A DNA stretch of 64,000 nucleotides, taken from assembly GCA_002798295.1 (NCBI GenBank), contig NWQT01000025.1:174436-238435 (forward strand), written 5' to 3'. Made by a program: the position numbers and the translations under genes. Of the stretch, positions 8,720-17,845 are shown piece by piece (within the stretch, counting starts at the first letter, position 1; each line of letters begins with the position of its first letter). This DNA is from Lysobacteraceae bacterium NML07-0707. Lineage in GTDB: Bacteria > Pseudomonadota > Gammaproteobacteria > Xanthomonadales > Xanthomonadaceae. The notes under the pieces were generated by a model. That model was not told the DNA's origin. It searched no databases and saw only the letters and a list, made by a program, of their open reading frames with translations.

Positions 8720-10768
8720 TCAATCACGCCGGGCGTAGCGGTAGGGGGTTTTGTGCTGGCTATCTTCAGGCCAGGCGCGGTGGCTGTAACCGGCGGCGTG
8801 GACGCTTTTGAGTACGATGCGTTCGATGGCGTGTGCCAGGGTGCCATCGACTTGTCCGGCTTCGGCTTCGAACTCCCATTCCTCAAGATGGGCATCGAGC
8901 AGTGGGCGCAGGGCTTCCAGCCGCAGCCAGTACATGCTGCCAGCGGCGAATAGTTCGTTTTCGGTATCGGCGCTGGCAAGCCCGAGGCGGCGACACAGGT
9001 AATCGACATTGGTCGCGTTCGCGCCCCAGTAATAGTGCATCGGCTGCAGGTGGTGAGCCGGGGCGACCAGACCGAGCTTGGGATCGGCTTCGAAGGCAGC
9101 CAGGATGGCGGCGCTGTTTTCGCCCAGCAGCGTATCGGTGAGTTCGCGTCGCCAGGCATCGCCATCGCCGCGATGGGTGGAGCGTTTGGTATGCAGTTTC
9201 AGCAGCACGTCCTCGCCTTCGTCCAGCAACTGGTTGGCAAGGTGCAGGAAGGGCAGGATGTCGCGGCCACGGTTTTCGGTCGCATGGACTTCGGCTTGCA
9301 TGCCAAGCCCTGCCAGTATGCGCCGGACGGTTTGGGACTTTTCAGGTACGGTGCTGATGACAAGCCGTGGCTGTTGCCCGCTTTGCTGCACGGCGTGCAG
9401 CATTTCTTCCAGCACCTCCGGGTAGTAGGCGTGAATCAGCACACAGGGGCGGGCAGGCTTGGGCGGCGGCGGGTGCAGCGCCTCGGCGGTGGCGGCAAGC
9501 CAGGCGTGTCCCAGGCGGCTGTCCGGCTCCAGTACCGCGCCTTCGCCCCATTCGTTCCAGGCATTGATGAACAGCAATGGCGGTTCAGTGCCATGGCGGG
9601 GCGATAGCGCGATGGCGGCGCGCAGCCAGTCGCGGTAGCGGCGCGGGGCGGCATGCAGCCAGGTGCGGCCGCGCCCCGGACGGCGTGGCTCGTTGTCCCA
9701 GCCGCAATTGACCGCGCGATGCAGCGGGTAGGGGCTGGCCGCTTTGCCAAGGTAATGCGCTGGCAGGTCACGCCAGTCCAGCAGCGTGCCCTGGTAGGCC
9801 GGGTTCAGTGCATGCTGCGCTGCAGTCAAATCGGTGGCCGGCACCAGATTGGGGGGGAACTCCACTGCCGCATCAAAGCCGATATCGCGCGGGTCGGGAC
9901 GCTCGAAGGACTGGGTATAGGCAAGGTGAATTTCGCCAATGCCGTGATCGCGGCACCAGCGCCGCCAGCGCTCGGTCGTGGCGCGCGCATCGGGCAGCTT
10001 GCCGGGGCGATAGACCAACAATATGGGCTTGCCATCGACGCGCAGATAACGCGCATCGCGCAGATAGTCGGCCACATGGGCGATAAAGGCCAGGTCATCC
10101 TCGGCATCATGCGCCTGGGCAATCAGCACATTCTCGGCGCTGCCATCCCAGGTGCGTGTCCATGGTTCGTTGGCCCAGCACAGGCATAGCGGAAAATCGA
10201 TGTCCGGGTTGTGCAGCCAGTGACGCAGCGGGGTTTCCAGCACGGTGCGGCCATGAAACCAGTAGAAATAACTGCAAAACGCGCTGATGCCATAGCGTTT
10301 GGCAAGTGCTGCCTGCTGGCGCAGCACATCGGGCAGGCGCAGGTCGTAAAAGCCCAGTTCACCGGGCAGGCGCGGCTGCACATGGCCTTCAAACTGCGGC
10401 AGGGCGCGGCTGACGGCGCGCCATTCGGTATAGCCCGCGCCCCAGGCAGCATCGTTTTCGGGTAGCGGGTGGTATTGCGGCAGATAGAACGCCACCAGCC
10501 GTGCCGGCAGTGTGGCAGGCAGGGCGGGCGCACTGTCCGGGCGGTAACCCAGTGCCCGGCTACCGGCCGCTTGCAGGGCGCGGCGGTGGCTGGGCGCGCT
10601 GCCGATAATCAGTGGCTTGCTGGCCGGGCGGATGCCGGGGAAGCGTTGCAGGAACCATTGCCGCAGGGCATCGCGGCGCGGCTCGGACAGCGGCAGCAGG
10701 CGAAAGCCGGCGCGCAGCAGGCGAAATGCCGCATCACGCGCACCGGAGCTCGCCTGCGCAGCGCTCAT
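8720..10768 (-). CDS. WbsX-like (GH99-type) domain fused to RgpF rhamnan-synthesis domain
   Basis: This is a 682-residue two-domain surface-glycan protein. Residues ~90-430 form the WbsX / glycoside-hydrolase-99-like domain (VAFYLPQYHPLPEND, WGAGYTEW, CWANEPWTRTWDG, LFINAWNEWGEGAVLEPD). Residues ~445-680 match the rhamnan synthesis F (RgpF) domain (LIHAYYPEV, TENRGRDILPF, LLKLHTKRS, FAAGSMYWLR, VDGTLAHAIERI). Such proteins occur in O-antigen and rhamnan clusters. Its ATG overlaps the stop of the ETF-QO gene (TAATG), so it is the last gene of the long (-) unit. The rhamnose pathway genes at 1-1838 are a plausible substrate source. Exact reaction unknown. Confidence 0.85.
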   Translation of the reverse strand: MSAAQASSGARDAAFRLLRAGFRLLPLSEPRRDALRQWFLQRFPGIRPASKPLIIGSAPSHRRALQAAGSRALGYRPDSAPALPATLPARLVAFYLPQYHPLPENDAAWGAGYTEWRAVSRALPQFEGHVQPRLPGELGFYDLRLPDVLRQQAALAKRYGISAFCSYFYWFHGRTVLETPLRHWLHNPDIDFPLCLCWANEPWTRTWDGSAENVLIAQAHDAEDDLAFIAHVADYLRDARYLRVDGKPILLVYRPGKLPDARATTERWRRWCRDHGIGEIHLAYTQSFERPDPRDIGFDAAVEFPPNLVPATDLTAAQHALNPAYQGTLLDWRDLPAHYLGKAASPYPLHRAVNCGWDNEPRRPGRGRTWLHAAPRRYRDWLRAAIALSPRHGTEPPLLFINAWNEWGEGAVLEPDSRLGHAWLAATAEALHPPPPKPARPCVLIHAYYPEVLEEMLHAVQQSGQQPRLVISTVPEKSQTVRRILAGLGMQAEVHATENRGRDILPFLHLANQLLDEGEDVLLKLHTKRSTHRGDGDAWRRELTDTLLGENSAAILAAFEADPKLGLVAPAHHLQPMHYYWGANATNVDYLCRRLGLASADTENELFAAGSMYWLRLEALRPLLDAHLEEWEFEAEAGQVDGTLAHAIERIVLKSVHAAGYSHRAWPEDSQHKTPYRYARRD

Positions 10769-12393
10769 TACATGCTCTGGTAGTTCGGGCCGCTGCCGCC
10801 TTCGGGAGTGACCCAGTCAATGATTTGGTAGGGGTCTTTGATGTCGCAGGTCTTGCAATGCACGCAGTTGGCGGCATTGATTTGCAGGCGTTTGCCATGC
10901 GGCTGGCTGGCGTCCTCGACCATCTCGTAAACGGCTGCCGGGCAGAAGCGGGTGCAGGGATTGCCGTATTCCTCCACGCAGCGGCTGGCGCAGATATCGG
11001 TATCGGCGACTTTCAGATGCACCGGCTGGTCTTCATCATGCGAGGTGGCGGCAAAGAACACCCCTTGCAGGCGGTCACGCGGCGCCAGTGTGCGCGGCAG
11101 ATAATCGCGTTCGGGCTGGGCACTGCCAAGGCGTTCGGTGGCGCTGTAATCGGCTTTTTGCTGCAAGGTCCATGGCGATGCGCCGCCGGTGGCGGTTTCC
11201 CAGGCGGCATTGAGCATGCCAAACCACAGGCCTTTCTTGAAGCCGGGTTTGATATTGCGCACTTTTTTCAGCTCGCTCATCACCGCCGAATCGCGCAGGC
11301 GGGCATCAAAGCCTTCACTGGAAAGCGCCTGGGCGGCCAGATGCTCGGCAGCCAGCATGCCGCTGCGAATCGCCTGATGGGTGCCCTTGATTTTGGGCAC
11401 ATTGAGAAGACCCGCAGTATCGCCAATCAGCAGGGCGCCGGGCATTTCCACCTTCGGTAGCGACTGGTAGCCGCCGGTGACGATGGCGCGGGCGCCAGCG
11501 GAGACGATGCTGCCGCCTTCGAGCAAGGGGGCAATCATCGGATGCGCTTTCCACTGCTGGAAGGCTTCCCAAGGCTGGTAATTCGGGTCGCGGTAATCCA
11601 GCCCGCTGACATAGCCCAGCGCCACGCGGCCGCCTTCGAGGTGGTACAGAAAGCTGCCGCCATAGGTGTGGTTGTCCGCCGGCCAGCCCAGGGTATGCAC
11701 GATTTTGCCAGGGCTGACGCGCGCGGCATCGACCTGCCACAGCTCCTTGATGCCGATGGAATAACTCTGCGGGTCGCTGTCCTTGTCCAGTGCAAAACGC
11801 TTGACAAGCCGCTTGGTGAGATGCCCGCGTGCCCCTTCGGCCAGCACCGTGACCTTGGCGTGGATGTCGAGGCCGGGGGTGTAACTATCCTTGGGCGTAC
11901 CATCCTTGGCTACGCCCATGTCGCCAATGCGCACGCCAATGACGCGGCCGCTGTCATCGTGCAGGGTTTCGGCAGCGGCAAAGCCGGGGAAAATTTCCAC
12001 GCCCAGAGCCTCGGCCTGTGGCGCCAGCCAGGCGCACAGGCCGCCGAGCGAAACGATGAAATTGCCGTGGTTGTTCATGCCCGGCGGCAGCGGCAGCTTG
12101 CGCTGGCCAGTTTTCGACAGCAACCAGAATTCGTCCTCGCGGGCAGGCACGCATACCGGCGGCGGGTTGTCGCGCCAGCCAGGCAGGAGCGCATCCAGCG
12201 GCTCGGGCTCAATCACTGCGCCGGAGAGGATGTGCGCGCCCACGGTGCTGCCTTTTTCGATGATGCACACCGAAAGCTCGGGGTTCAGTTGCTTCAGGCG
12301 AATGGCAAAGGCAAGCCCGGCAGGGCCGGCGCCGACGGTGACGACGTCATATTCCATCACGTCGCGTTCGATTTCTGGCTGGATGTGTTCCAT
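10768..12393 (-). CDS. etfD: Electron transfer flavoprotein-ubiquinone oxidoreductase
   Basis: ETF-QO is a peripheral membrane flavoprotein that passes electrons from ETF (fatty-acid and amino-acid dehydrogenases) to ubiquinone. The 541-residue protein starts with the FAD-binding VVTVGAGPAGLAFAIRL, has GCGC-rich quinone-domain segments such as KIKGTHQAIRSGMLAAEH, and ends in a 4Fe-4S module (CASRCVEEYGNPCTRFCPA, then CVHCKTCDIKDP). ATG at 12393 is chosen because AAGGAG lies 5 bases upstream; the longer reading frame upstream is not family-like. It lies 55 bases after the transport lipoprotein gene on the same strand. In Xanthomonas etfAB also lie next to the rml genes, outside this window. 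Confidence 0.97.
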   Translation of the reverse strand: MEHIQPEIERDVMEYDVVTVGAGPAGLAFAIRLKQLNPELSVCIIEKGSTVGAHILSGAVIEPEPLDALLPGWRDNPPPVCVPAREDEFWLLSKTGQRKLPLPPGMNNHGNFIVSLGGLCAWLAPQAEALGVEIFPGFAAAETLHDDSGRVIGVRIGDMGVAKDGTPKDSYTPGLDIHAKVTVLAEGARGHLTKRLVKRFALDKDSDPQSYSIGIKELWQVDAARVSPGKIVHTLGWPADNHTYGGSFLYHLEGGRVALGYVSGLDYRDPNYQPWEAFQQWKAHPMIAPLLEGGSIVSAGARAIVTGGYQSLPKVEMPGALLIGDTAGLLNVPKIKGTHQAIRSGMLAAEHLAAQALSSEGFDARLRDSAVMSELKKVRNIKPGFKKGLWFGMLNAAWETATGGASPWTLQQKADYSATERLGSAQPERDYLPRTLAPRDRLQGVFFAATSHDEDQPVHLKVADTDICASRCVEEYGNPCTRFCPAAVYEMVEDASQPHGKRLQINAANCVHCKTCDIKDPYQIIDWVTPEGGSGPNYQSM

Positions 12394-12448
12394 CGTGGCT
12401 CCTTCGATACAGGCGCGAATTGTCCGGTTTTGGTGGCTGCTGGGCAAA

Positions 12449-13066
12449 TCAGGGTTGGCGATGCAGGGTTTGCAGCGACCAGCCGGAAATCTCAAGGCTC
12501 ACTTGGGCAAGCGCCTGCTCGAAGGCATCCGAGACATCATGGGCACTCATGCCGTTTGCCAGGATGCTGGCCTGAAACACCCGGTGGGCAACGATTTGGT
12601 TGCGATCGGTACGGATCAGCTGTGCCGAGACTTCCAGCACGGCGCTGGGTTTGCCGCCGCCGCTGTAGTCGGCATCAAAGCGGTGCAGTTCCAGTGCCAG
12701 CTCGTATTGGCCGATGATGCCGCCACCGCGCCGCGCCACGCCGTCAAGTTTGCCGCTGTGCGTCAGGGTGCGTACCAGGGCGGTTTGCAGCATTTCCGGG
12801 GCAGGCTGCACCCAGCTTGCGCCCTGATACACCTGCAGCTCGCCCGGCTGCGGGCGCACCACGATGCGATTGCCATCGAGTATGCGGCTGGCAAGCGGGC
12901 GCTGCACCACCAGCTGGGTTGCCACTTGCGGCCAGGCCGGATCCGACTGCACCGCAGGCTGCGGGTCATGGATGCTTATTTCGGTTTTCTTGGGGACGAC
13001 GCCGCAGCCAGCCAGCGCTGCCAGCAATAGCAGCGGCAGTGCGCGTGCAGGGATTGAGATGCTCAT
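12449..13066 (-). CDS. ABC-type transport auxiliary lipoprotein (PqiC-like)
   Basis: This 205-residue lipoprotein has a signal peptide ending in the lipobox LAGC (Cys21). The rest fits the ABC-transport auxiliary lipoprotein family: LASRILDGNRIVVRPQPGELQVYQGASW, the paired domain ALVRTLTHSGKL and the ELALELHRFDADY strand. These proteins sit at the outer membrane and pair with MCE proteins in moving phospholipid between membranes. Its start overlaps the stop of the MlaD-like gene, so it is the fourth gene of the MlaE-F-D transport operon. The transported lipid cannot be told from sequence. Confidence 0.9.
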   Translation of the reverse strand: MSISIPARALPLLLLAALAGCGVVPKKTEISIHDPQPAVQSDPAWPQVATQLVVQRPLASRILDGNRIVVRPQPGELQVYQGASWVQPAPEMLQTALVRTLTHSGKLDGVARRGGGIIGQYELALELHRFDADYSGGGKPSAVLEVSAQLIRTDRNQIVAHRVFQASILANGMSAHDVSDAFEQALAQVSLEISGWSLQTLHRQP

Positions 13067-13989
13067 TTCGGGGTGAACTCCTTGGGTTGCTCACGACCCA
13101 GCAGATAGCCTGCCGGGTTGCTGTCCAGCCGGTCGGTGATTTGCCGCAAATCGCGCATCAACATGCGCAGCTCACCCAGGGTGGGGCCAAGCTGTTGCAG
13201 GCCGTCGCGGGTGAACTGGTTGATCGGCGCGCGGTTTTCCGAGACCAGCGCATTGGCATTGTGGCCGGCGGCCTCGAACGAGGCGATGGCGGCATCGAGT
13301 TTGTCCATGGTGGCGGGCAGCCGTGCCAGCACCTCGCGGTCAACCTTCTGCACCGAGCCATTGACCTGCGCCAGCATGGTGCGCAGATCGTCGCTGGCCA
13401 GCCGTGCATTGCTGATGAGCTTCTCGATGTCATCACGCTGATCGCTGATGCTGGCAGTGGTGGCGCGCAGGTTTTCCAGCGTTTCGGAGATGCGCGCGAT
13501 GTTGTCTTCACTAAGCGCCTTGTCCAGCCGCGCCACCAGCATATTGGCGGTATCGGCGATGTTTTGCAGCGCGGAAGGCTCGGTCAGAATCACCGGGATC
13601 TCATTGCGCTTGTCGGCCACCAGCCGTGGCGCGCCAGGGCTGCCGCCGGTGAGCTGGATGAACGGGCTGCCGGCAATGCCGGACTGTGACATCTTGGCGC
13701 GGGTATCGACCTTCACCGGCGCCTCGTCCTTGAGTTTGAGTTGTGCCACCACCCGGCGCGGGTCGTTGGGGTCAAGTTTGAGGTGCTCGACCGTGCCGAC
13801 CGAGATGCCGTTGTATTGCACGCTGCTGCCTTCGCTCAGGCCAGTCACCGGCTCGTTGAATATCACCTGATAGCGATCCCAGGTGGCGTCGGATGAATAT
13901 TTGGCCGCCCACAGGATGAAGCCGAACAAAAAGGCCATGACCAAAATGGTGAAGCTGCCTATCAGGACGTAATTGGCGCGGGTTTCCAT
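13063..13989 (-). CDS. MlaD-family (MCE domain) lipid-transport protein
   Basis: This is the periplasmic substrate-binding subunit of an MCE lipid transporter. It has one N-terminal membrane anchor (about residues 8-28), followed directly by a single MCE domain (YQVIFNEPVTGLSEGSSVQYNGI...SQSGIAGSPFIQLTGG) and a long helical C-terminal region (about 145-300), longer than that of E. coli MlaD. ATG at 13989 begins METRANYVLIGSF, the family N-terminus, two bases after the ATPase stop. It works with the ATPase and permease encoded just upstream and the lipoprotein downstream. Confidence 0.93.
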   Translation of the reverse strand: METRANYVLIGSFTILVMAFLFGFILWAAKYSSDATWDRYQVIFNEPVTGLSEGSSVQYNGISVGTVEHLKLDPNDPRRVVAQLKLKDEAPVKVDTRAKMSQSGIAGSPFIQLTGGSPGAPRLVADKRNEIPVILTEPSALQNIADTANMLVARLDKALSEDNIARISETLENLRATTASISDQRDDIEKLISNARLASDDLRTMLAQVNGSVQKVDREVLARLPATMDKLDAAIASFEAAGHNANALVSENRAPINQFTRDGLQQLGPTLGELRMLMRDLRQITDRLDSNPAGYLLGREQPKEFTPK

Positions 13990-13991
13990 AA

Positions 13992-14801
13992 TCAATCTCG
14001 CTTTGAGCGCTGTGCAGTGGCCTGTGCGGCGCGCGCGCGCGGGCCGTGAAAATATTCCTGCACCCAGGGATGGTCGAATTGCTCCACCTCGGCCAGCGGT
14101 GCATTGATGATGACGCGCTTTTCGGCCAGCACGGCAATGCGGTCGCAGATGGCATACAGCGTGTCGAGGTCGTGGGTAATCAGAAATACCGTCAGCCCAA
14201 GTGCGCGGGAGAGGGTGAAAAGCAGGTTGTCAAAGGCCGCCGCGCCGATGGGATCGAGCCCGGCGGTGGGTTCATCCAGAAACAGCAGCGGCGGGTCCAG
14301 CGCCAGTGCGCGGGCAAGTCCGGCACGTTTGCGCATGCCGCCGGAAAGCTGCGAGGGCAGCTTGTCGATGGCATCGGCAGGCAGTCCTGCGAGTTTGGTT
14401 TTCAGCAGCGCCAGCTCATGACGCAATTCACCACTGAGTTGCGGGTAGTGTTCGCGGATCGGAACTTCGATGTTTTCACCCACGCTCAGCGATGAAAACA
14501 GCGCGCCATCCTGAAACAGCACGCCGGTATTGCGCTTGACCTGCTGCCGGTCGTGGCCGCTGGGCGAGAGCGCGTCGATGCCCATCACTTCCACATGGCC
14601 GGCATTGGGGCGGCGCAGGCCGATGATTGAGCGCATCAGCACCGACTTGCCGGTCCCCGAGCCGCCGACCACGCCGAGAATTTCGCCGCGGCGCACATCC
14701 AGATCCAGACCGTCGTGCACCGTTTGCGTGCCAAAACGGTTGACAAGCCCGCGCACCCGGATGATGGGTGCATCATGGTTAGTGTGGGTGTCCTGATTCA
14801 T
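13992..14801 (-). CDS. MlaF-like ABC transporter ATP-binding protein
   Basis: This is the cytoplasmic ATPase of the MCE lipid transporter. All ABC motifs are present: Walker A GGSGTGKS, Q-loop LFQDGALFSSLSVGENIEVP (the MlaF-type Q-loop), signature LSGGMRKRAGLARAL, Walker B LLFLDEPTAGLDP and switch His in LITHDLD. The start could be ATG 14807 or ATG 14801; I use 14801 because AAGGA then sits at normal distance, whereas 14807 has the Shine-Dalgarno bases abutting it. It follows the permease stop by 9 bases. Confidence 0.94.
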   Translation of the reverse strand: MNQDTHTNHDAPIIRVRGLVNRFGTQTVHDGLDLDVRRGEILGVVGGSGTGKSVLMRSIIGLRRPNAGHVEVMGIDALSPSGHDRQQVKRNTGVLFQDGALFSSLSVGENIEVPIREHYPQLSGELRHELALLKTKLAGLPADAIDKLPSQLSGGMRKRAGLARALALDPPLLFLDEPTAGLDPIGAAAFDNLLFTLSRALGLTVFLITHDLDTLYAICDRIAVLAEKRVIINAPLAEVEQFDHPWVQEYFHGPRARAAQATAQRSKRD

Positions 14802-14810
14802 CGCCATCCT

Positions 14811-15920
14811 TTACCAGCCCATGTGCATGAACCACAGTGCAAAGAAGGCATCGAAAATGATGACCAGCGAAATGGTCTGCACCACGCTGGAGGTGGTGCG
14901 CTCGCCCACCGACTGCGCGGTGCCGGTGACTTGCAGGCCTTCCAGACAGCCAATCAGGGCGATCACCAATGCAAATACCGGCGCCTTGGACATGCCCACC
15001 CAGAAATCGACGATGTCGATGCCCTCATAAATCTTGGTGACATAGGCCACCGGTGGAATATCCAGGCTGACCGCGCCCACGGTCAGGCCGCCCAGCAGCC
15101 CGGCAATCATCGCCAGGAAGGTCAGCAAGGGCAGCATCAGCAGCAGCGCCAGAACCCGCGGAATCACCAGCAGGTCAATCGGGTCAAGTCCCAGGGTGCG
15201 GATGGCATCGACTTCTTCGCGGCTGACCATCGCGCCAATTTGTGCGGTAAAGGCGCTGGCGGTGCGTCCGGCCAGCAAGATGGCCGTCAGAAGCACGGCA
15301 AATTCGCGCAGGAAGGCGATGTTCACCAGATCCACCACCAAAATGGTGGCGCCGAAATCCTGCAGGATATTGGCGCCCAGAAATGCCAGTACCGCACCCA
15401 CCAGATAAGTCAGCAACAGCACCAGCGGCACCGCATCCAGCCCGACCTGTTCCATGTGATGCACTATGCTGGTGATGCGCAGGCGACGCGGCTGGTGCAC
15501 AAGGCGCAGCAGCTTGACCATCACCTCGCCAAAGAACGCTATGAGGGCAATGATTTCGCGGTAATTATCGACCACCGCAAAGCCAAGCCGGCCAATTGCC
15601 GCCTTGAAGCCCAGGTCACGCTTCGGGCTGGGGCGTTCGTGGGCGACTTCGGCAATCGCCTCAATCAGCGGCTCATGCTCATGACGAAACTGGAACTGCT
15701 CGCGCTGTAGCTGATTGCGGTGGGCGAAGCGCTGCAGCTGCAAAACCCCCAGCGAGTCCAGGGCGCTGATAGCGCGCGCATCAATCGTTTTGACCTCGCC
15801 CTGCACCTGCGCCAGTGCTTTTTCAAGCGCGCTGGCGCGCGCCAGTGTCCAGCTGCCATGCAGGCTGAGCTGTCCGGTGGCAAGATCCAGTTCGGCGGTC
15901 GGGGCGGTAGGGTCGGTCAT
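14811..15920 (-). CDS. MlaE-family lipid permease with N-terminal STAS-like domain
   Basis: This is the membrane permease of the MCE transporter. Residues ~1-100 form a STAS/MlaB-like domain (LDLATGQLSLHGSWTL, TIDARAISALDSLGV), and residues ~110-369 the MlaE permease with five or six hydrophobic segments and the coupling motif GRTASAFTAQIGAMVSREEVDAIRTLG. In E. coli the STAS protein MlaB is a separate subunit; here it is fused, as in several MlaE relatives. It is the first gene of a (-) operon (permease, ATPase, MCE protein, lipoprotein, then etfD and the WbsX/RgpF gene). Confidence 0.93.
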   Translation of the reverse strand: MTDPTAPTAELDLATGQLSLHGSWTLARASALEKALAQVQGEVKTIDARAISALDSLGVLQLQRFAHRNQLQREQFQFRHEHEPLIEAIAEVAHERPSPKRDLGFKAAIGRLGFAVVDNYREIIALIAFFGEVMVKLLRLVHQPRRLRITSIVHHMEQVGLDAVPLVLLLTYLVGAVLAFLGANILQDFGATILVVDLVNIAFLREFAVLLTAILLAGRTASAFTAQIGAMVSREEVDAIRTLGLDPIDLLVIPRVLALLLMLPLLTFLAMIAGLLGGLTVGAVSLDIPPVAYVTKIYEGIDIVDFWVGMSKAPVFALVIALIGCLEGLQVTGTAQSVGERTTSSVVQTISLVIIFDAFFALWFMHMGW

Positions 15921-15979
15921 GCAGGCAAAATCCGTGAGCCGCGCATCTTAGAGATTGTTCGGGATAGGCGTGTGAAATG

Positions 15980-15993
15980 GTCATGATAATGAC
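15980..15993. promoter_or_regulatory. Palindrome in the divergent mlaE-like / thrE-like intergenic region
   Basis: A perfect GTCAT-GATA-ATGAC inverted repeat lies in the 109-base gap between two divergent genes. GTCATG recurs at 16016-16021 and again across the downstream start codon (16027-16032). It is a plausible regulator site, but I recognise no specific family consensus. Confidence 0.3.
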
Positions 15994-16029
15994 GCTTGCG
16001 GTCAGGATTATCCATGTCATGCTTTTGTC

Positions 16030-17274
16030 ATGCCACAACTGCCACTTGCCAAAATTTCTGCCCGCAACCGGATTGATTTCGTTGCCGAGCTTGCCGCCCG
16101 CCTGCATGCCTATGGCACCACAGCGCAGCGCCTTGAAGGCGCGTTGCTTGGGGTTTCGGCGCAGTTCAATCTGGAATGCCAGCCCTGGGTCAATCCGACC
16201 GGAATGATTCTCACCTTCCGCGACCTGGGGGATGCCGATGCCAATGATGTGACCCGGGTGATTCGCCTGCCGCCGGGCGAGGTCGATTTGGCCAGGCTCA
16301 GCATGACCGATCGCATCGCTGAAGATGTATTGGCCGGAAAGATTGACCTGGCCGAAGGTCAGGCGGCCCTGAAAAAACTCGACGAGCCGCCGCGGCTGCA
16401 TTGGCAGCTGATGCAGATTTTGTCATTCGTGCTGGTAGCCGGGGGCGTGTCCATGTTGCTGCGCCTGCCCTGGCTGGACATTGCCGTTGCCAGTATTGCC
16501 GGGCTGCTGATTGGCCTTCTGGATTATGCCGTCAGCCGCCTGCCGTTATTGCGTGAATCGGTGGAAGCCCTGGCGGGGATGCTGGCAGCGACCCTGGCCG
16601 TTCTGGTGGCAGGTTTTTGGGCGCCCCTCAATCTCAATACCGTGATTATCGCCGCGGTCATCGTCATGCTGCCGGGTATGGCACTGACCAATGCCATCAG
16701 CGAGCTGACCAACCAGCACCTGGGCGCCGGGGTGGCGCGTTTTGCCGGCGCGCTCAGCACTATTTTGAAATTGACCATCGGCACCATGATTGCGCTGACA
16801 TTGGCCAATATGCTCGGCATCAAGCCGCAGGTGGTATATGCGCGTCCGCAGCCTGGCTGGGTGGAGGCGGTCGGGCTTTTGCTTGCCTGCTTTGCTTTCG
16901 CCGTGGCATTTCGTGCCGGGGGGCGAGATTATTTGCTGGTGATGGCTTCCGCAGCTGCCGGTTATTTGATTGCCCGCTATGCCGGGACGATGCTTGGCAA
17001 TGTTGCCGGAGTATTCTTGAGTGCGCTGACGCTGACCATGCTGGGCAATCTGTATGCGCGGCTATGCAATCGTCCCGGCGCCCTGGTTCGCGTCCCCGGC
17101 ATTATCCTGCTGGTACCGGGTAGCGTCAGTTTCCGGGGGTTGATAGATTTGATGCAGCAGCAAAATATCAGCGCCGGGCAGGCGGCGCTGATGGCTGTGC
17201 TCAATATCCTGCTGGCGCTGATTGCCGGCCTGATGTTTGGCAATTTGCTGGCGCCGCCACGCAGTAATCTGTAA
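16030..17274 (+). CDS. ThrE-type threonine/serine exporter family protein
   Basis: This is a 414-residue inner-membrane protein of the ThrE (DUF1212 plus DUF3815) family. A soluble N-terminal region (1-115; FVAELAARLHAYGTTAQRLEGAL is diagnostic) precedes about ten hydrophobic segments. The segment around VIIAAVIVMLPGMALTNAISE closes the first half, and VRVPGIILLVPGSVSFRGL with a following helix pair forms the DUF3815-like half, so both halves are in one chain. Corynebacterium ThrE exports threonine and serine; the substrate here is inferred. It is monocistronic, ending in a good hairpin at 17283-17308. Confidence 0.85.
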   Translation: MPQLPLAKISARNRIDFVAELAARLHAYGTTAQRLEGALLGVSAQFNLECQPWVNPTGMILTFRDLGDADANDVTRVIRLPPGEVDLARLSMTDRIAEDVLAGKIDLAEGQAALKKLDEPPRLHWQLMQILSFVLVAGGVSMLLRLPWLDIAVASIAGLLIGLLDYAVSRLPLLRESVEALAGMLAATLAVLVAGFWAPLNLNTVIIAAVIVMLPGMALTNAISELTNQHLGAGVARFAGALSTILKLTIGTMIALTLANMLGIKPQVVYARPQPGWVEAVGLLLACFAFAVAFRAGGRDYLLVMASAAAGYLIARYAGTMLGNVAGVFLSALTLTMLGNLYARLCNRPGALVRVPGIILLVPGSVSFRGLIDLMQQQNISAGQAALMAVLNILLALIAGLMFGNLLAPPRSNL

Positions 17275-17282
17275 GACATAAA

Positions 17283-17308
17283 CAAAGCGCCGCTTGTGCG
17301 GCGCTTTG
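17283..17308. terminator. Hairpin terminator after the thrE-like gene
   Basis: A perfect 11-bp stem (17283-17293 with 17298-17308) closes a TTGT loop. An AAA run on the 5' arm and TTT on the 3' arm let it function from both sides, between the convergent ThrE and H-NS-like genes. Confidence 0.8.
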
Positions 17309-17337
17309 GTGGGGTCTGAAATGGCTTGATAGCGGCA

Positions 17338-17733
17338 TTAATTGCCGGAGACTGCAGGCACTGCCGTCTGCGGCGCAATCAGGAAGTCGTTCAACTGCCG
17401 CCCTTGCTCAATATAAGCGGCCAGCCAGCGCGGCTGTTTGCCACGGCCGGTCCAGGTATTTTCAGCATTGGCCGGATCACGGTATTTGGCTTCCACCTTG
17501 CTGCCTTTGCGCGGCCCCTTGCTCTTGCTCGCGGCTTTGCGCGGCGCGCTTGTGCTGGTAGCGCCGGCAGTACCAAAAAGTTCTTCAAAGCTATAGCCAG
17601 AAGCGCGCACGATTTTGTTGATTTGGGTGCGCACCTGATTGATGGGCTTGCGTTTGGCCAGCACTCGCTTGCGCTTTTGCGCCTGGCTAATCAAATCGGC
17701 AAGTTCTTTGCTGTTCAGTTTTGTAATGTCCAC
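17338..17733 (-). CDS. H-NS family nucleoid-associated protein
   Basis: This is a 131-residue basic protein of the H-NS histone family. An N-terminal helical oligomerisation segment (MDITKLNSKELADLISQAQK to about residue 55) is followed by a lysine/serine-rich linker (APRKAASKSKGPRKGSK). The C-terminal DNA-binding domain reads YRDPANAENTWTGRGKQPRW, with the conserved TWTGRGKQPRW loop that enters AT-rich minor grooves. The start is a GTG at 17733 with GGAG five bases upstream; longer in-frame starts lack a site. It would act as a xenogeneic silencer or nucleoid organiser. Confidence 0.9.
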   Translation of the reverse strand: MDITKLNSKELADLISQAQKRKRVLAKRKPINQVRTQINKIVRASGYSFEELFGTAGATSTSAPRKAASKSKGPRKGSKVEAKYRDPANAENTWTGRGKQPRWLAAYIEQGRQLNDFLIAPQTAVPAVSGN

Positions 17734-17791
17734 GTTTACTCCACGGGCTTGATCATTTATCGATTGCTGGCATGGGCGCCGTCCGCAAGCG

Positions 17792-17820
17792 ATATTAAAG
17801 CCTTGATTATCTGGATGCAA
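17792..17820 (-). promoter_or_regulatory. Candidate sigma-70 promoter of the H-NS-like gene
   Basis: On the (-) strand TTGCAT (17815-17820) and TAATAT (17792-17797) are separated by exactly 17 bases, about 60 bases before the GTG start at 17733, in an AT-rich gap. The -35 and -10 each match the sigma-70 consensus at four positions. Confidence 0.5.
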
Positions 17821-17845
17821 TTTATAAACAGACTTTTACCCGGGG

